Numbered from the stretch's first letter, positions 1 through 8,395 are shown. The stretch: 36,033 bases of DNA from CAIQPS01 sp964631965 (GCA_964631965.1 CAZWAR010000015.1:1-36033); one strand, 5' to 3'. Numbers and translations: made by a program. Notes: generated by a model from the letters alone, not told the origin.

Positions 1-1
1 C

Positions 2-2269
2 AGCCACGGCGTGAATCTCGACGACCAGACCGGCAGCGGCTTGGCCATGCTCTCCCTCCAAGGGCCGCTCTCCCGGGACATCCTCCTTGCGGTCGTCACC
101 GCCGGACGGCTGCCGGAGCCGCGACGGAACGAACTGGCCTGGGTCGATATCGCCGGCCTCCCCGTGCTCCTGGCCCGTACCGGCTACACCGGCGAACCTC
201 TCTGTTTCGAGCTGTTCCCACGTCCCGCGGACGCCCGCACGGTCTGGGACCTTCTCGTCGAAAAAGGAGCCGTTCCCTGTGGCCTCGGCGCTCGGGACAC
301 CCTGCGCCTGGAAGCCGGACTGCCGCTCTACGGCAACGAGTTGGGCACCGATCCCGAGGGGAACGAGATCCCTCTCTTCTCCTCTCCTCTCGCCCAGTTC
401 GCGGTGAGCTTCTCGCAGGCGAAGGGCGACTACGTCGGGCGGAAAGCGTTGCTCCGCCAGCAAGAGGCGCTCCGCCGCATCTTGGCCGGTGATTTCTCGG
501 ACCTCACTGCTCTGCCCCGTCTTACCCGGCCGGTGGCCGTGACCGGACGCGGTGTGGCCCGTGCCGGCGCCCACGTCGCCCGGTCGGACGGCCGTCTCGC
601 CGGCTGGATCACGAGCGGCACCATGGTCCCCTACTGGCGCATGAGCGGTGAGTTGCTCGAGTCCCGGCCCGGGGAAGACTATGCCCTCCGCTCCATCGCC
701 CTGGCTCTGCTCGACAGCGACCTACGCGATGGAGACGACATCGCCATAGACATACGCGGCCGCCCTACCCCCGCAGTGGTGGTCCCCTACCATCTGCGCG
801 GCGACGCCCCACCCTACGCCCGACCCATCATCTATCGTCCGCCGGAAGATCGTCCGCCGGAAGCCGAGACTCCTCTACCGGCCCTCGATGCCCGACGCGA
901 GGTCGGGGCTCTCCTCGCCCGCACAGTCGACAATCACCGGTGGAGGCAGGAGGAGTGCATCAACCTCATCCCGTCGGAGATGACGCCCTCGCCATTGGTG
1001 CGGCTGATGTCGATCTCAGATCCGGCCTTCCGGTACGCCGAACACCGCGAGGTGGAGGCGTTCGCTGAAGCCGACATCTTCTACTACCAGGGCACCGGGT
1101 TCATCGACCAGGTGGAACAGGCGCTCGAGCGGGAACTGCGTCGCTTCCTGGGAGCGGCGGCGGTGGAGACCAGGGTCGTCAGCGGACAGATGGCCAACGC
1201 GGCACTCTTTTCGGCCCTCGTCGATCATCGCAACCGGTGGAACCGCAAGTCGGAGCCCCAGCGCCTGCGCATGGTCATGAACAACCACATCAGCAAGGGC
1301 GGACACCTGAGCGCCCAGCCCATGGGCGCCCTCAAGGACTATGTGGCCGTCGATCCCCGTACCGATAGGCCGGCGGTCGTCGACTTCCCGGTGTTGCCCG
1401 GTGACCGCTACCGGATCGACGTGGCCGGCACCCTCGAACTCATCGAGCGGCACAGACCGGAACTCATCATATTCGGCAAGAGCATGGTGCTCTACAAAGA
1501 GCCGCTGGCGGATATCCGCCGGTTCGTGGACGAGCGCGGCCTCGATGCCGTCATCATGTACGACATGGCCCACGTCCTCGGCCTTGCCGGCCCTCGTTTC
1601 CAGCAGCCGTTCCTCGAGGGCGCCGACTTCGTCACCGGCTCGACCCACAAGACCTTCTTCGGCACGCAGCGAGGCCTCATCGCCACTCGGTTCGGGGACC
1701 GAGACGAGGAGTACGAATTGTGGAAGACCGTCCGACGGCGCACGTTCCCCGGCTCTGTCTCCAACCACCACCTCGGCACGATGCTCGGCCTGCTGGTCGC
1801 TACCTACGAGATGAACGAGTTCAAGGACGAGTACCAGCCGGCCGTGCTGGGGAACGCCACGGCCTTCGCCCGCGCCCTCGCGGCCGCGGGATTGAGCGTG
1901 GCGGGAGACCCGGCACTCGGACATACCGAGACGCACCAGGTGATCGTCGAGGTCGGGTACGGCCGGGGACCGATGCTGGCCGCGCGCCTGGAGGCGAACG
2001 GCATCATCTGCAACTACCAGGCGGCTCCCGACGAGGAAGGCTTCACCGCCGCCGGAGCACTGCGCCTGGGAGTGGCAGAGATGACCCGCTTCGGCATGGG
2101 ACCCGAGGATTTCCAGGAGTTGGCCGGCATGATGGCGCGGGTCATCCTCTACGACCGGAAGGCGAGGCAAGAGGTGCGCGACCTGCGCCGGCGGTTCTCC
2201 ACTCTTCGCTACTGTTTCGGAGAAGCCGACTTCCCGGAGGCCATACGGGCGCTCCGGGGGACACTGTAG
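2..2269 (+). CDS. GcvT-SHMT fusion protein (5' partial)
   Basis: A T-protein-like aminomethyltransferase domain is fused to a serine hydroxymethyltransferase-like domain. The frame is open to the window edge and begins inside GcvT, so roughly the first hundred residues lie outside; the GTG at 11 is probably an internal Val. Residues are counted from that GTG. About 1-275 is GcvT, with the family signatures RTGYTGE and GLGARDTLRLEAGLPLYGNE and a C-terminal barrel (TSGTMVPYW, DIRGR). About 290-752 is a PLP fold-type I SHMT-like domain, with NLIPSEM near its start, STHKTFFG holding the predicted Schiff-base Lys547, and a Tyr-rich C-terminus. Both activities use methylene-tetrahydrofolate, so the fusion may couple glycine cleavage to serine formation (inference). 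The SHMT half is divergent and could use another hydroxymethyl acceptor or amino acid. The domain calls are firm; the exact substrates are not. Confidence 0.9.
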   Translation, partial: SHGVNLDDQTGSGLAMLSLQGPLSRDILLAVVTAGRLPEPRRNELAWVDIAGLPVLLARTGYTGEPLCFELFPRPADARTVWDLLVEKGAVPCGLGARDTLRLEAGLPLYGNELGTDPEGNEIPLFSSPLAQFAVSFSQAKGDYVGRKALLRQQEALRRILAGDFSDLTALPRLTRPVAVTGRGVARAGAHVARSDGRLAGWITSGTMVPYWRMSGELLESRPGEDYALRSIALALLDSDLRDGDDIAIDIRGRPTPAVVVPYHLRGDAPPYARPIIYRPPEDRPPEAETPLPALDARREVGALLARTVDNHRWRQEECINLIPSEMTPSPLVRLMSISDPAFRYAEHREVEAFAEADIFYYQGTGFIDQVEQALERELRRFLGAAAVETRVVSGQMANAALFSALVDHRNRWNRKSEPQRLRMVMNNHISKGGHLSAQPMGALKDYVAVDPRTDRPAVVDFPVLPGDRYRIDVAGTLELIERHRPELIIFGKSMVLYKEPLADIRRFVDERGLDAVIMYDMAHVLGLAGPRFQQPFLEGADFVTGSTHKTFFGTQRGLIATRFGDRDEEYELWKTVRRRTFPGSVSNHHLGTMLGLLVATYEMNEFKDEYQPAVLGNATAFARALAAAGLSVAGDPALGHTETHQVIVEVGYGRGPMLAARLEANGIICNYQAAPDEEGFTAAGALRLGVAEMTRFGMGPEDFQELAGMMARVILYDRKARQEVRDLRRRFSTLRYCFGEADFPEAIRALRGTL

Positions 2270-2395
2270 CGGCGGGCGCAGGCTACTGCGGCAAAGGAGA
2301 GAGCGGGCCGCGGCAGAGTCCGGCACCATGGCCGAGTCGCGTCGCGGCTGTCCGCGGGCGGGCCGGCTATCCCCCGGCCGGGCCTGCGGTGACAG

Positions 2396-2722
2396 GTGGG
2401 AGGGACCGCCCGCTCCCCGGCCCCAATCTCGGCGGTGACCCGCCCAGGCCTCAAAGGGCTTCTGCCCGGGAAAGCTCTCCATGCCAGTAGTCCCGCAGCT
2501 CTCGTCCGAAGGAGCCGGCATGCACGCCCGCGTCAGCGGCTGACCTACTGGGACACTCCAGGTCGGCTCCAGGCCTCCGCGGGGTTCGCGGAGGGGCTGC
2601 GGCGGGAGCTTGCCGACCGCATCGAGGGCGCAGAGACTGTCTCGGTGGAGGTGTTCGAGGTGGTCCTCGACGTATCCGAGACCGGCATCGACCTCTCCGG
2701 TGTGACCGGGGACGCCTCCTGA
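2396..2722 (+). CDS. Doubtful small hypothetical protein
   Basis: This is a weakly supported 108-aa frame in the gap between the fusion gene and the SPFH gene. The C-terminal half (from about residue 48) looks protein-like, with G/C third positions and an acidic, strand-rich end (SVEVFEVVLDVSE). The N-terminal half is Arg/Pro-rich, has no recognisable domain and no ATG start. The in-frame starts are GTG at 2396 and GTG at 2435, both without a convincing ribosome binding site. It may be the remnant of a longer gene with an upstream frameshift, or not a gene. I recognise no family. The stretch 2270-2395 before it shows nothing I can name. Confidence 0.28.
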   Translation: MGGTARSPAPISAVTRPGLKGLLPGKALHASSPAALVRRSRHARPRQRLTYWDTPGRLQASAGFAEGLRRELADRIEGAETVSVEVFEVVLDVSETGIDLSGVTGDAS

Positions 2723-2748
2723 CACTGGGCCTGGTGTCGGCTTCGGCT

Positions 2749-2777
2749 TTGACAGGCCTTTCGCAACGGCCTAGAGT
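2749..2777 (+). promoter_or_regulatory. Sigma70-type promoter for the SPFH gene
   Basis: A consensus -35 TTGACA (2749-2754), a 17-nt spacer and a -10 TAGAGT (2772-2777) lie about 75 nt before the SPFH start codon at 2851. This is the clearest housekeeping-type promoter in the window. Transcription would start near 2784. Confidence 0.72.
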
Positions 2778-2850
2778 GGTGAGCGGCCCCGTGGCCCACA
2801 CAGCCGGGCCGAACACTGCGTCCCAGGGGTCGAGCGAAAGGCGGGGTGGC

Positions 2851-3780
2851 ATGTCAGTCGGAGGCATCGTCGGTATCATCGTCGCGATCGTGGTCGTCGT
2901 CGTGCTCTTCCTGGCGGGCATCAGGATCGTCCGGCCGACACATCGCGGCCTGGTCGAGAGGCTGGGGAAGTACAACCGCTTCGCTGAGCCTGGTTTCCAC
3001 CTGATCATCCCGATCATCGAGCGGATGTACAAAGTGGACATCCGGGAGATGATGGTCGAGGCGACCCCGCAGATGATCATCACCAACGACAACCTGAACG
3101 CCCAGGTCGACGCCCAGGTCTATCTGAAGGTCAAGCCCGACGAGGCGAACGTCAAGGCGTCTCAGTACAACGTGGCCGCCTACCAGTACCAGATAGTCAA
3201 CCTGGCCCGCACCACGCTGCGTAACATCATCGGCACCCTCACCCTGAAATCGGCCAACAGCGAAAGGGGCAAGATCAACGCGGAACTGCGCCAGACCCTG
3301 CTCGAGGAGACCGCCAACTGGGGCATAGAGATCCTCCGCACCGAACTCAAAGAGATCGACCCGCCCACCGACGTCCAGGACACCATGAACAAGGTGGTGA
3401 AGGCCGAGAACGAGAAGGTGGCGGCGATCGACTTCGCCACCGCGGTCGAGACCCAGGCCGACGGTCAGCGCCGGGCTGAGATCAAGAAGGCGGAAGGCGT
3501 CAAGCAGGCCCGCATCCTCGAGGCCGAGGGCGAGGCCCAAGCCATCGCCCTAGTGAACGAAGCCGCCGACAAGTACTTCATCGGGAATGCCCAACTCCTA
3601 CGGAAGCTGGAGGCTGTGGAGAGGGCGCTGGCGCGCAATGCAAAGGTGGTGGTGCCCGGCGATACGCAGCTGATCAACGTCATCGGCGACCTGGCGGGCA
3701 TCCACGGGGGGGATCCAAAGACTCCGGTGGGGACAAGCTCGCTCGGGACCCCACCGAGGCCGCCGGCGCCAAGACGGTAG
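2851..3780 (+). CDS. SPFH/Band 7 (stomatin-like) membrane protein
   Basis: A 309-aa SPFH-domain protein of the stomatin/prohibitin type. These proteins form membrane-anchored oligomers that organise membrane microdomains or chaperone membrane proteases. An N-terminal hydrophobic anchor (about residues 5-25, GIVGIIVAIVVVVVLFLAG) is followed by the SPFH start IRIVRPTHRGLVERLGKY. A core to about residue 190 leads into an Ala/Glu-rich coiled coil with the stomatin-type stretch AEGVKQARILEAEGEAQA. The tail is Pro/Gly-rich. The start ATG at 2851 follows an AAAGGCGGGG purine tract and begins right at the membrane anchor; the longer open frame upstream contains the promoter and is not expected to be translated. 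No NfeD-type partner, often found beside this family, is seen next to it. Confidence 0.92.
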   Translation: MSVGGIVGIIVAIVVVVVLFLAGIRIVRPTHRGLVERLGKYNRFAEPGFHLIIPIIERMYKVDIREMMVEATPQMIITNDNLNAQVDAQVYLKVKPDEANVKASQYNVAAYQYQIVNLARTTLRNIIGTLTLKSANSERGKINAELRQTLLEETANWGIEILRTELKEIDPPTDVQDTMNKVVKAENEKVAAIDFATAVETQADGQRRAEIKKAEGVKQARILEAEGEAQAIALVNEAADKYFIGNAQLLRKLEAVERALARNAKVVVPGDTQLINVIGDLAGIHGGDPKTPVGTSSLGTPPRPPAPRR

Positions 3781-3816
3781 ACCTGCCGGGCAGGCGCCGG
3801 AGGGCCAGGCGTTCAC

Positions 3817-3866
3817 CCAAGAGGGGACGGAAACAGGCAGTAGCCTAGGTGCCCGTCCCCTCTTGG
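3817..3866. repeat. 14-bp perfect inverted repeat between convergent genes
   Basis: CCAAGAGGGGACGG (3817-3830) and its exact reverse complement (3853-3866) flank a 22-nt loop. The repeat lies between the SPFH gene end and the convergent gene ending at 3845, and its right arm is inside the last codons of that gene. Neither side has a T-tract. It may be a factor-independent stop or an mRNA 3'-end stabiliser for one or both genes. Confidence 0.6.
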
Positions 3867-4093
3867 ACGCTCAATTCCTCGTTGGCCCGTGTTACCAGGT
3901 CGGCCCTGTCGGTGTCGCTGAGAGCCCGCAGCCAATCGAGCACCGCGGAGGAGTCGCAGTCGGGTCCGTACCCCCCGCACATCTCGTCAGTGATCACCGA
4001 CTCGGCCCTGCCCAGGTCGGGCACCGACCAGGGGCCGTTGGACAACCGCTGCAGAGCCTCGTATACGATCTGTTCGTACTGCCCAAGAGTCAT
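3845..4093 (-). CDS. Small hypothetical protein, 82 aa
   Basis: An acidic, mostly helical 82-residue protein with no family I recognise. It contains one cluster with two Cys (MCGGYGPDC, about residues 38-46) and a C-terminal helix. Its ATG at 4093 lies one nucleotide after the TGA of the upstream 84-aa gene, which implies translational coupling and a shared transcript. The end of the gene forms one arm of the 3817-3866 inverted repeat. With the 84-aa gene and the STAS gene upstream it makes a small minus-strand cluster; function unknown. Confidence 0.62.
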   Translation of the reverse strand: MTLGQYEQIVYEALQRLSNGPWSVPDLGRAESVITDEMCGGYGPDCDSSAVLDWLRALSDTDRADLVTRANEELSVQEGTGT

Positions 4094-4094
4094 C

Positions 4095-4349
4095 TCATGC
4101 GGGCCTCATCGTCGTCGACTCCGCCATGCCGAAATCGAAGATGCCGTTCTCGATATGGTGATGCAGTTGCTCGAGGAGCATGCTGAGGTCCTCTTCGTGA
4201 CGCAGCTTCAACCGCGTCCAGAGCTCCATGCACTCGGTGCACCCGCCCGTGTCGGCTCGGGCGTCATCGATGTACGTGTCGTATCGCTGGAGCATCTGCG
4301 AGATCTCGACTATCTCCTCCATCAGATTGTAGTTCGTGTTCTTGATCAT
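4095..4349 (-). CDS. Small helical protein with CxxC, 84 aa
   Basis: Predicted to be almost entirely alpha-helical, with one CTEC motif (about residues 37-40) in the middle and His/Glu-rich helices after it (RHEEDLSMLLEQLHHHIE). No family is recognised; metal binding or a four-helix fold is possible but not shown. The start ATG at 4349 has a GAGGTGG ribosome binding site seven nucleotides upstream. The stop is one nucleotide before the next start, so it is co-translated with the 82-aa gene. Confidence 0.65.
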   Translation of the reverse strand: MIKNTNYNLMEEIVEISQMLQRYDTYIDDARADTGGCTECMELWTRLKLRHEEDLSMLLEQLHHHIENGIFDFGMAESTTMRPA

Positions 4350-4431
4350 AATCTGCCACCTCGTTTGCCGGAAGAGCGACTACAGCGGTTCTCCCCCGGG
4401 TGCGACGCGGGAAAACTTGGAAGGGCCCTGC

Positions 4432-4779
4432 CTAGACAGGTTGGCCGACGAGGGCCGCCACGTCCTCCCTGCGGGAGAATAAGCGGAATCCTGGTTCCTG
4501 CATCAGGCCCACGATCTCGAACAGCCGCTGGATGCTTCCATTGGCACCGATGACCCCCAACCATCCGCCTGGGGGGAACCTCGTGGCAAGGTACAGGAAG
4601 ACCGCTAGACCGCCGCTGTCGATGTAGCCGCATGAGGTGAGGTCAACCAGCACGCGCTCGCCCTGCGGCCCGAGGCTCTCCTGAATCGCTCTATCGAGGT
4701 CGTGAGCGGTGAAATGATCGACGTCGCCACTGATCGCGAGGAGTGGGACGCCAAGCAAGGAATCTTCTCGAATCTCCAT
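4432..4779 (-). CDS. STAS-domain (anti-sigma factor antagonist-like) protein
   Basis: A single-domain STAS protein of 115 aa, similar in size to SpoIIAA/RsbV-type anti-anti-sigma factors. These bind an anti-sigma kinase when a conserved serine is unphosphorylated. The fold starts at about residue 10 and carries DSGGLAVF, with Ser55 in the usual phosphorylation position. A few further in-frame codons exist upstream, but ATG 4779 follows GGGAGAAGAG and fits the domain start. No RsbW-type kinase, sigma factor or PP2C phosphatase is visible nearby, so a partner would have to be encoded elsewhere. The gene sits between the PRC-barrel gene and the small helical pair on the same strand. Confidence 0.85.
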   Translation of the reverse strand: MEIREDSLLGVPLLAISGDVDHFTAHDLDRAIQESLGPQGERVLVDLTSCGYIDSGGLAVFLYLATRFPPGGWLGVIGANGSIQRLFEIVGLMQEPGFRLFSRREDVAALVGQPV

Positions 4780-4857
4780 CTCTTCTCCCGGTAGACGAAG
4801 GAACCCCACGACCTGTGCTGTTACCCTCCGGCAGAAAGGGCCAAACCTGAGCCCCGA

Positions 4858-5490
4858 TCAACTGGAGGTACCGTCTCCAGTACCCGGACCGGGACCGCGG
4901 CCTTCAGCACCAGCGTTCTCACCGGCCGAAGCGGTCCGGCTCACAGTCGGGGAGGCATTCTTCTCCCCCCGCCTGAACGCGTTCCTCAGCCCGCCGCTGG
5001 GCACGATGGTAGGCTCCACCTCCGGCACCACGAAAGCGACATCCTTGCCCATCTCAATCCATTGGGGGGTGGGGAGAAACGGAGTGCCGTCGAACGTATC
5101 GGTGAACAGACCGCTCGAGAGCTCGTATCCCATCACGTCTCCGGTGGTCTCGTCAAACTCGAAGTCGGCGATCTTGCCCAACTCCTTGCCTTTCGTGGTG
5201 ACCAGCTTCAGTCCCTTGATCTTGGTCTTCTTGTCGAGGACTTCTTTGATCTCAGGGAGTTCGTCGGCGTTCGTCACGCTGCTCGCCGTATTGAGGATCA
5301 CAGTGTCCGGTCCCAACGCCTGGACCGCACTCCACGGCGCAACCCTCGAGCCACCGAACATGCCGTCGGACACCACGATGCCGATGATCTCCCGCCCCGT
5401 CTGCTCCACCACCAGGTCCTTGATCTTGCCGATGTCGCGACCACCCTCCCGGGCGGTGATCTGGCGGCCTATGACCTCGCTGGCTTTCAT
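4858..5490 (-). CDS. PRC-barrel domain protein
   Basis: A 210-aa protein with two PRC-barrel-like repeats, about residues 1-72 (VIGRQITAREGGRDIGKIKD) and 90-160 (TTKGKELGKIADFEFDETT), then a low-complexity Gly/Ser/Ala tail of about 45 residues. PRC-barrels occur in photosynthetic reaction centres, RimM and many uncharacterised stress or sporulation-associated proteins, so the function stays open. The start ATG 5490 has an AGGAGGT site seven nucleotides upstream that overlaps the stop of the 41-aa gene. The in-frame GTG at 5499 falls inside that site and is rejected. It is in an operon with the small membrane protein. Confidence 0.82.
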   Translation of the reverse strand: MKASEVIGRQITAREGGRDIGKIKDLVVEQTGREIIGIVVSDGMFGGSRVAPWSAVQALGPDTVILNTASSVTNADELPEIKEVLDKKTKIKGLKLVTTKGKELGKIADFEFDETTGDVMGYELSSGLFTDTFDGTPFLPTPQWIEMGKDVAFVVPEVEPTIVPSGGLRNAFRRGEKNASPTVSRTASAGENAGAEGRGPGPGTGDGTSS

Positions 5491-5502
5491 GATCGTCACC
5501 TC

Positions 5503-5628
5503 CTAAGAGCCGAAGATGTGGATGACACCTGTCAGACCGAGTACGATCACCACCACGATCACGAGGACTACGACCGCGGCGATGTCCCACCATACGGAGA
5601 AGGCCTTTCTACCGACGAACCGTGGCAT
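5503..5628 (-). CDS. 41-aa single-pass membrane protein
   Basis: A short basic N-terminus (MPRFVGRKAFSVWW) is followed by one long hydrophobic segment, about residues 16-37. ATG 5628 has a CGGAGGA site six nucleotides upstream. Its stop lies 12 nt before the PRC-barrel start codon, so the two are one transcription unit. It is the first gene of that unit and may tether or report to the PRC-barrel protein (inference). No family recognised. Confidence 0.6.
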   Translation of the reverse strand: MPRFVGRKAFSVWWDIAAVVVLVIVVVIVLGLTGVIHIFGS

Positions 5629-5673
5629 GAAAATCCTCCGGAGCAGGGGACCGCGACGTACCAGCTTCAAACC

Positions 5674-5683
5674 AGTATACAAT
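5674..5683. promoter_or_regulatory. Overlapping divergent -10 candidates
   Basis: In the 97-nt divergent gap, the plus strand reads TATACAAT (5676-5683) and the minus strand reads TATACT (5679-5674). Both resemble -10 elements, one toward the YyaL-type gene and the other toward the 41-aa membrane protein. No good -35 match is seen for either, so this is a weak call. Confidence 0.35.
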
Positions 5684-5725
5684 CCTACCCAGCAGGAAAG
5701 ACCCAATAACGTCGTGGCGAGCGTC

Positions 5726-7801
5726 ATGAATCATCTATCGAGCGAGTCGAGTCCATACCTGCTTCAGCACGCCGGCAATCCGGTCGACTGGTATCCGTGG
5801 GGACCGGAGGCCCTGGAGAAGGCGAAGACCGAAGACAGACCGATCTTTCTGAGCATCGGCTATTCAGCCTGCCACTGGTGCCACGTCATGGAGAGGGAGT
5901 CGTTTGAGGACGAGCGCACCGCCGCCTTGCTCAACGAGCGATTCGTGAGCATCAAGGTCGATCGGGAGGAGCGCCCGGACCTGGACGCCGTCTACATGGA
6001 AGCGGTACAGGCCCTCACCGGGCGGGGCGGCTGGCCACTCAGTGTCTGGCTGACTCCGGACGGAACGCCCTTCTTCGGAGGCACCTACTTCCCCCCCACC
6101 GCCCGGCACGGCCTGCCCTCCTTTCGGCAGGTCCTGGAGGCCATCGCCCTCGCCTGGGAGGCCCGGCGGGCCGACCTGGCCCAAACGGCCGAAGCCGTGC
6201 ACTCGCACCTGGCCGAGGACGGCATCCCGCAGCCCGGCACGGAGGGAACCTGTCCGGACGACTACGGCCCCCTCCTCGCCGGCGTCGATGCAGAACTGCA
6301 CGCGGCGGTCGACCTCCGGGACGGAGGGTGGGGAGGCGCCCCCAAGTTCCCCCAGCCATTGGTTCTCGAATACCTGCTCGCCCGCCAAACGGTGGAACCC
6401 CAACCTTCTCTTGAGCTCGATATCGAAGTGACGCTCGACGCCATGGCGGCCGGAGGAATGTACGACCATATCGGCGGGGGGTTCCACCGCTACTCCACCG
6501 ACGGCTACTGGCTTGTCCCCCACTTCGAGAAGATGCTCTACGACAACGCCCAGCTGGCGCGCTGTTACCTCCACGCCTGGCAGTACCTGGGCAAGCCCCG
6601 CTATCTCACCGTGACCGTGGAGACGCTCGACTATCTTCTTCGGGAGATGCGGCACCCGGAGGGCGGCTTTTTCAGCGCAGAGGACGCGGACACCAGCGAA
6701 GGTGAAGGCGCATACTTCACCTGGACGGCGGACGAGCTGCATGCCCTTCTGGATCCCGACGAGGCCGCGGCCATAGAACGTGCCTACGGGGTGACAGACG
6801 CTGGCAACTTCGAGGGCCGCAACATCCTTCACCTGCCTCGCGGTTTCCCTACACCCGGAGAGCCCGAATCGGCCTCCTTGGAGATCCTGGACCGGGCACG
6901 GGCCAAGCTCCGCTCCGCCCGGGAGTCCCGGCCCAGGCCCGCCCGGGACGACAAGATTCTCGCCGGTTGGAACGGCCTGGCGATTGCCGCCCTGGCCGAT
7001 ACCGCGTCCGCTCTCTCCTCCCCGGTCTATCGGGAGGCGGCTGAACGGGCGGGCGCCTTCATCTTGCAGAGGTTGACGAGCCCCGCCGGGGCCGGCACCC
7101 CTGATGTCCGCTTGTTCCACTCCTGGACGGGCGGCCGTATCTCCGGTGAGGCTTTTCTGGACGGGTACGCCTGCGTGTCCGAGGGTCTGCTGGCACTCTA
7201 TGCGTGCACCTTCGACGAGGGCTGGTTCGAGTCGGCGCGGAACCTCGCCGACACCGTGCTCGAGCGCTTCGCCCGGCCCGGCGGCGGCTTCTACGACACG
7301 AGCCTCGAGCACGAGGCCCTCATCACCCGCCCTCGGGCCGTCTACGACAGCCCCACGCCGTCCGGCACCGCCATGGCCGCCACCGTCCTCCTGAAGCTGG
7401 CTGCCTATACAGGCGAGGACCGGTACCGCGAACGGGCGGAAGAGGCACTCGGCTCTCTCGCCGCCACTGCCGACGCAGCACCAGTGATGTCCGGGCAGTG
7501 GCTGAGTGCGGCCCTGCTCGCCCACGAGGGGACGGTCGAAGCGGCCATCGTCGGGGAATTGGATCATCCGACCGGCCGGGCCCTCCTGGCTGCGGCCCGG
7601 GACCGCTTCAGACCACGCCTGGTCCTCGCGGCCGGGGAGAGAGGCGCCCGCAGCGCGGTGCCCCTCTGGCTCCATCGGGAGCCGGCCGCAGGAGTCCCGG
7701 TCGCACCCTGGGTCTGCCGCCGGTCGACCAGAGCGCCTCCGACCTCCGACGCCCAGGATCTCGCCCGGCTCCTCGACACCGGCTCCAGCCGGTCGGCCTA
7801 G
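5726..7801 (+). CDS. Thioredoxin-domain protein, YyaL/SSP411 (DUF255) family
   Basis: A full-length 691-aa member of the YyaL/spermatogenesis-associated protein 20 family. The N-terminal thioredoxin-like domain carries the family signature with a CxxC (CHWC, Cys49 and Cys52) and the start NHLSSESSPYLLQH typical of the family. The rest is a six-hairpin glycosidase-like alpha/alpha barrel (GGGFHRYSTDGYWLVPHFEKM region, FSAEDADTSEGEGAYFTW). The physiological substrate is not established for the family. ATG 5726 is chosen because homologues begin at this motif; upstream in-frame codons run through the divergent promoter region. The C-terminal motif keeps its first Cys (WVCR), while the second Cys common in homologues is replaced. 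Confidence 0.93.
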   Translation: MNHLSSESSPYLLQHAGNPVDWYPWGPEALEKAKTEDRPIFLSIGYSACHWCHVMERESFEDERTAALLNERFVSIKVDREERPDLDAVYMEAVQALTGRGGWPLSVWLTPDGTPFFGGTYFPPTARHGLPSFRQVLEAIALAWEARRADLAQTAEAVHSHLAEDGIPQPGTEGTCPDDYGPLLAGVDAELHAAVDLRDGGWGGAPKFPQPLVLEYLLARQTVEPQPSLELDIEVTLDAMAAGGMYDHIGGGFHRYSTDGYWLVPHFEKMLYDNAQLARCYLHAWQYLGKPRYLTVTVETLDYLLREMRHPEGGFFSAEDADTSEGEGAYFTWTADELHALLDPDEAAAIERAYGVTDAGNFEGRNILHLPRGFPTPGEPESASLEILDRARAKLRSARESRPRPARDDKILAGWNGLAIAALADTASALSSPVYREAAERAGAFILQRLTSPAGAGTPDVRLFHSWTGGRISGEAFLDGYACVSEGLLALYACTFDEGWFESARNLADTVLERFARPGGGFYDTSLEHEALITRPRAVYDSPTPSGTAMAATVLLKLAAYTGEDRYRERAEEALGSLAATADAAPVMSGQWLSAALLAHEGTVEAAIVGELDHPTGRALLAAARDRFRPRLVLAAGERGARSAVPLWLHREPAAGVPVAPWVCRRSTRAPPTSDAQDLARLLDTGSSRSA

Positions 7802-7845
7802 AGCGTGCGGTTCGTGCTACGCGATACCCGACCCGTCCCGAGCAC

Positions 7846-7876
7846 AAAAAGAGAGGGGCCGGTCGCCCGGCCCCTC
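7846..7876 (-). terminator. Intrinsic terminator after the RRM gene
   Basis: A perfect 10-bp GC-rich stem (7853-7862 with 7867-7876) and 4-nt loop are followed on the minus strand by TCTTTTT. It lies 24 nt beyond the stop of the RRM gene, and is the one clear textbook intrinsic terminator with a T-run here. Confidence 0.85.
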
Positions 7877-7900
7877 GTCCACCATTCGTTCCGCTGAGTG

Positions 7901-8284
7901 CTAGTACCGCGAACCGCCGCCGCCGTAGCCACCACGGGATCCGCCTCCGTAGCCACCACCGCCGCCAAAGCCGCCGCCACCGAAGCCCCCGCGCGAACCA
8001 CCACCGTACCCGCCGCCGAACCCGGGCCTGCGTTCCTGCTCGCGGGCGTTGTCGACGTTGATGGTGCGACCATCGAGATCGGTGCCGTTGAGGGCCACCT
8101 TGGCCGCGTCACCTTCCTCGGGAGAACTCATCTCGACGAACGCGAAACCTTTGGGGCGACCCGTCTGGCGGTCGGTGATGATGTTCACCGACACTACCTC
8201 TCCATGAACACCAAAGGTTTTTTCGAGGGTTTCCTTGGTGGTGCCATACGAAAGGTTACCGACGTACAACCGAGCCGTGCTCAT
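7901..8284 (-). CDS. RRM-domain RNA-binding protein with Gly-rich tail
   Basis: A 127-aa bacterial RRM protein of the Rbp type. One RNA-recognition motif (about residues 4-82) has RNP2 LYVGNL (6-11) and RNP1 KGFAFVEM (45-52), both intact, followed by an Arg/Gly/Tyr-rich low-complexity tail of about 40 residues (repeated GGYGGGSRGG). Such proteins bind single-stranded RNA and are often cold- or stress-induced. ATG 8284 is preceded by GGAGGAGTGG; 26 more in-frame codons upstream are not family-like. It is monocistronic: its own terminator lies downstream and about 250 nt of non-coding sequence upstream, which leaves room for a long 5' leader. Confidence 0.93.
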   Translation of the reverse strand: MSTARLYVGNLSYGTTKETLEKTFGVHGEVVSVNIITDRQTGRPKGFAFVEMSSPEEGDAAKVALNGTDLDGRTINVDNAREQERRPGFGGGYGGGSRGGFGGGGFGGGGGYGGGSRGGYGGGGSRY

Positions 8285-8395
8285 CCACTCCTCCACAGTC
8301 ACTGACAGCACAAGACCGCATTCGTTCGGATGCACCTGCGGACGAACGAGTAGATGAAACACTGCGCACGTCGCCTCAAGAACTCCTACCGATGC

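Noticed and set aside
1016..2725. Long antisense open frame (569 codons) opposite the SHMT domain
   Set aside because: It is antisense to a clear conserved gene, has His/Val/Arg-rich composition and no domain; such shadows are expected at this GC content.
2270..2850. Glycine or cobalamin riboswitch in the GC-rich gap
   Set aside because: No recognisable conserved core of either class; only a promoter and a doubtful small frame were supportable.
5864..7675. 603-codon antisense frame opposite the YyaL-type gene
   Set aside because: No domain or plausible start; the plus strand carries the full conserved protein.
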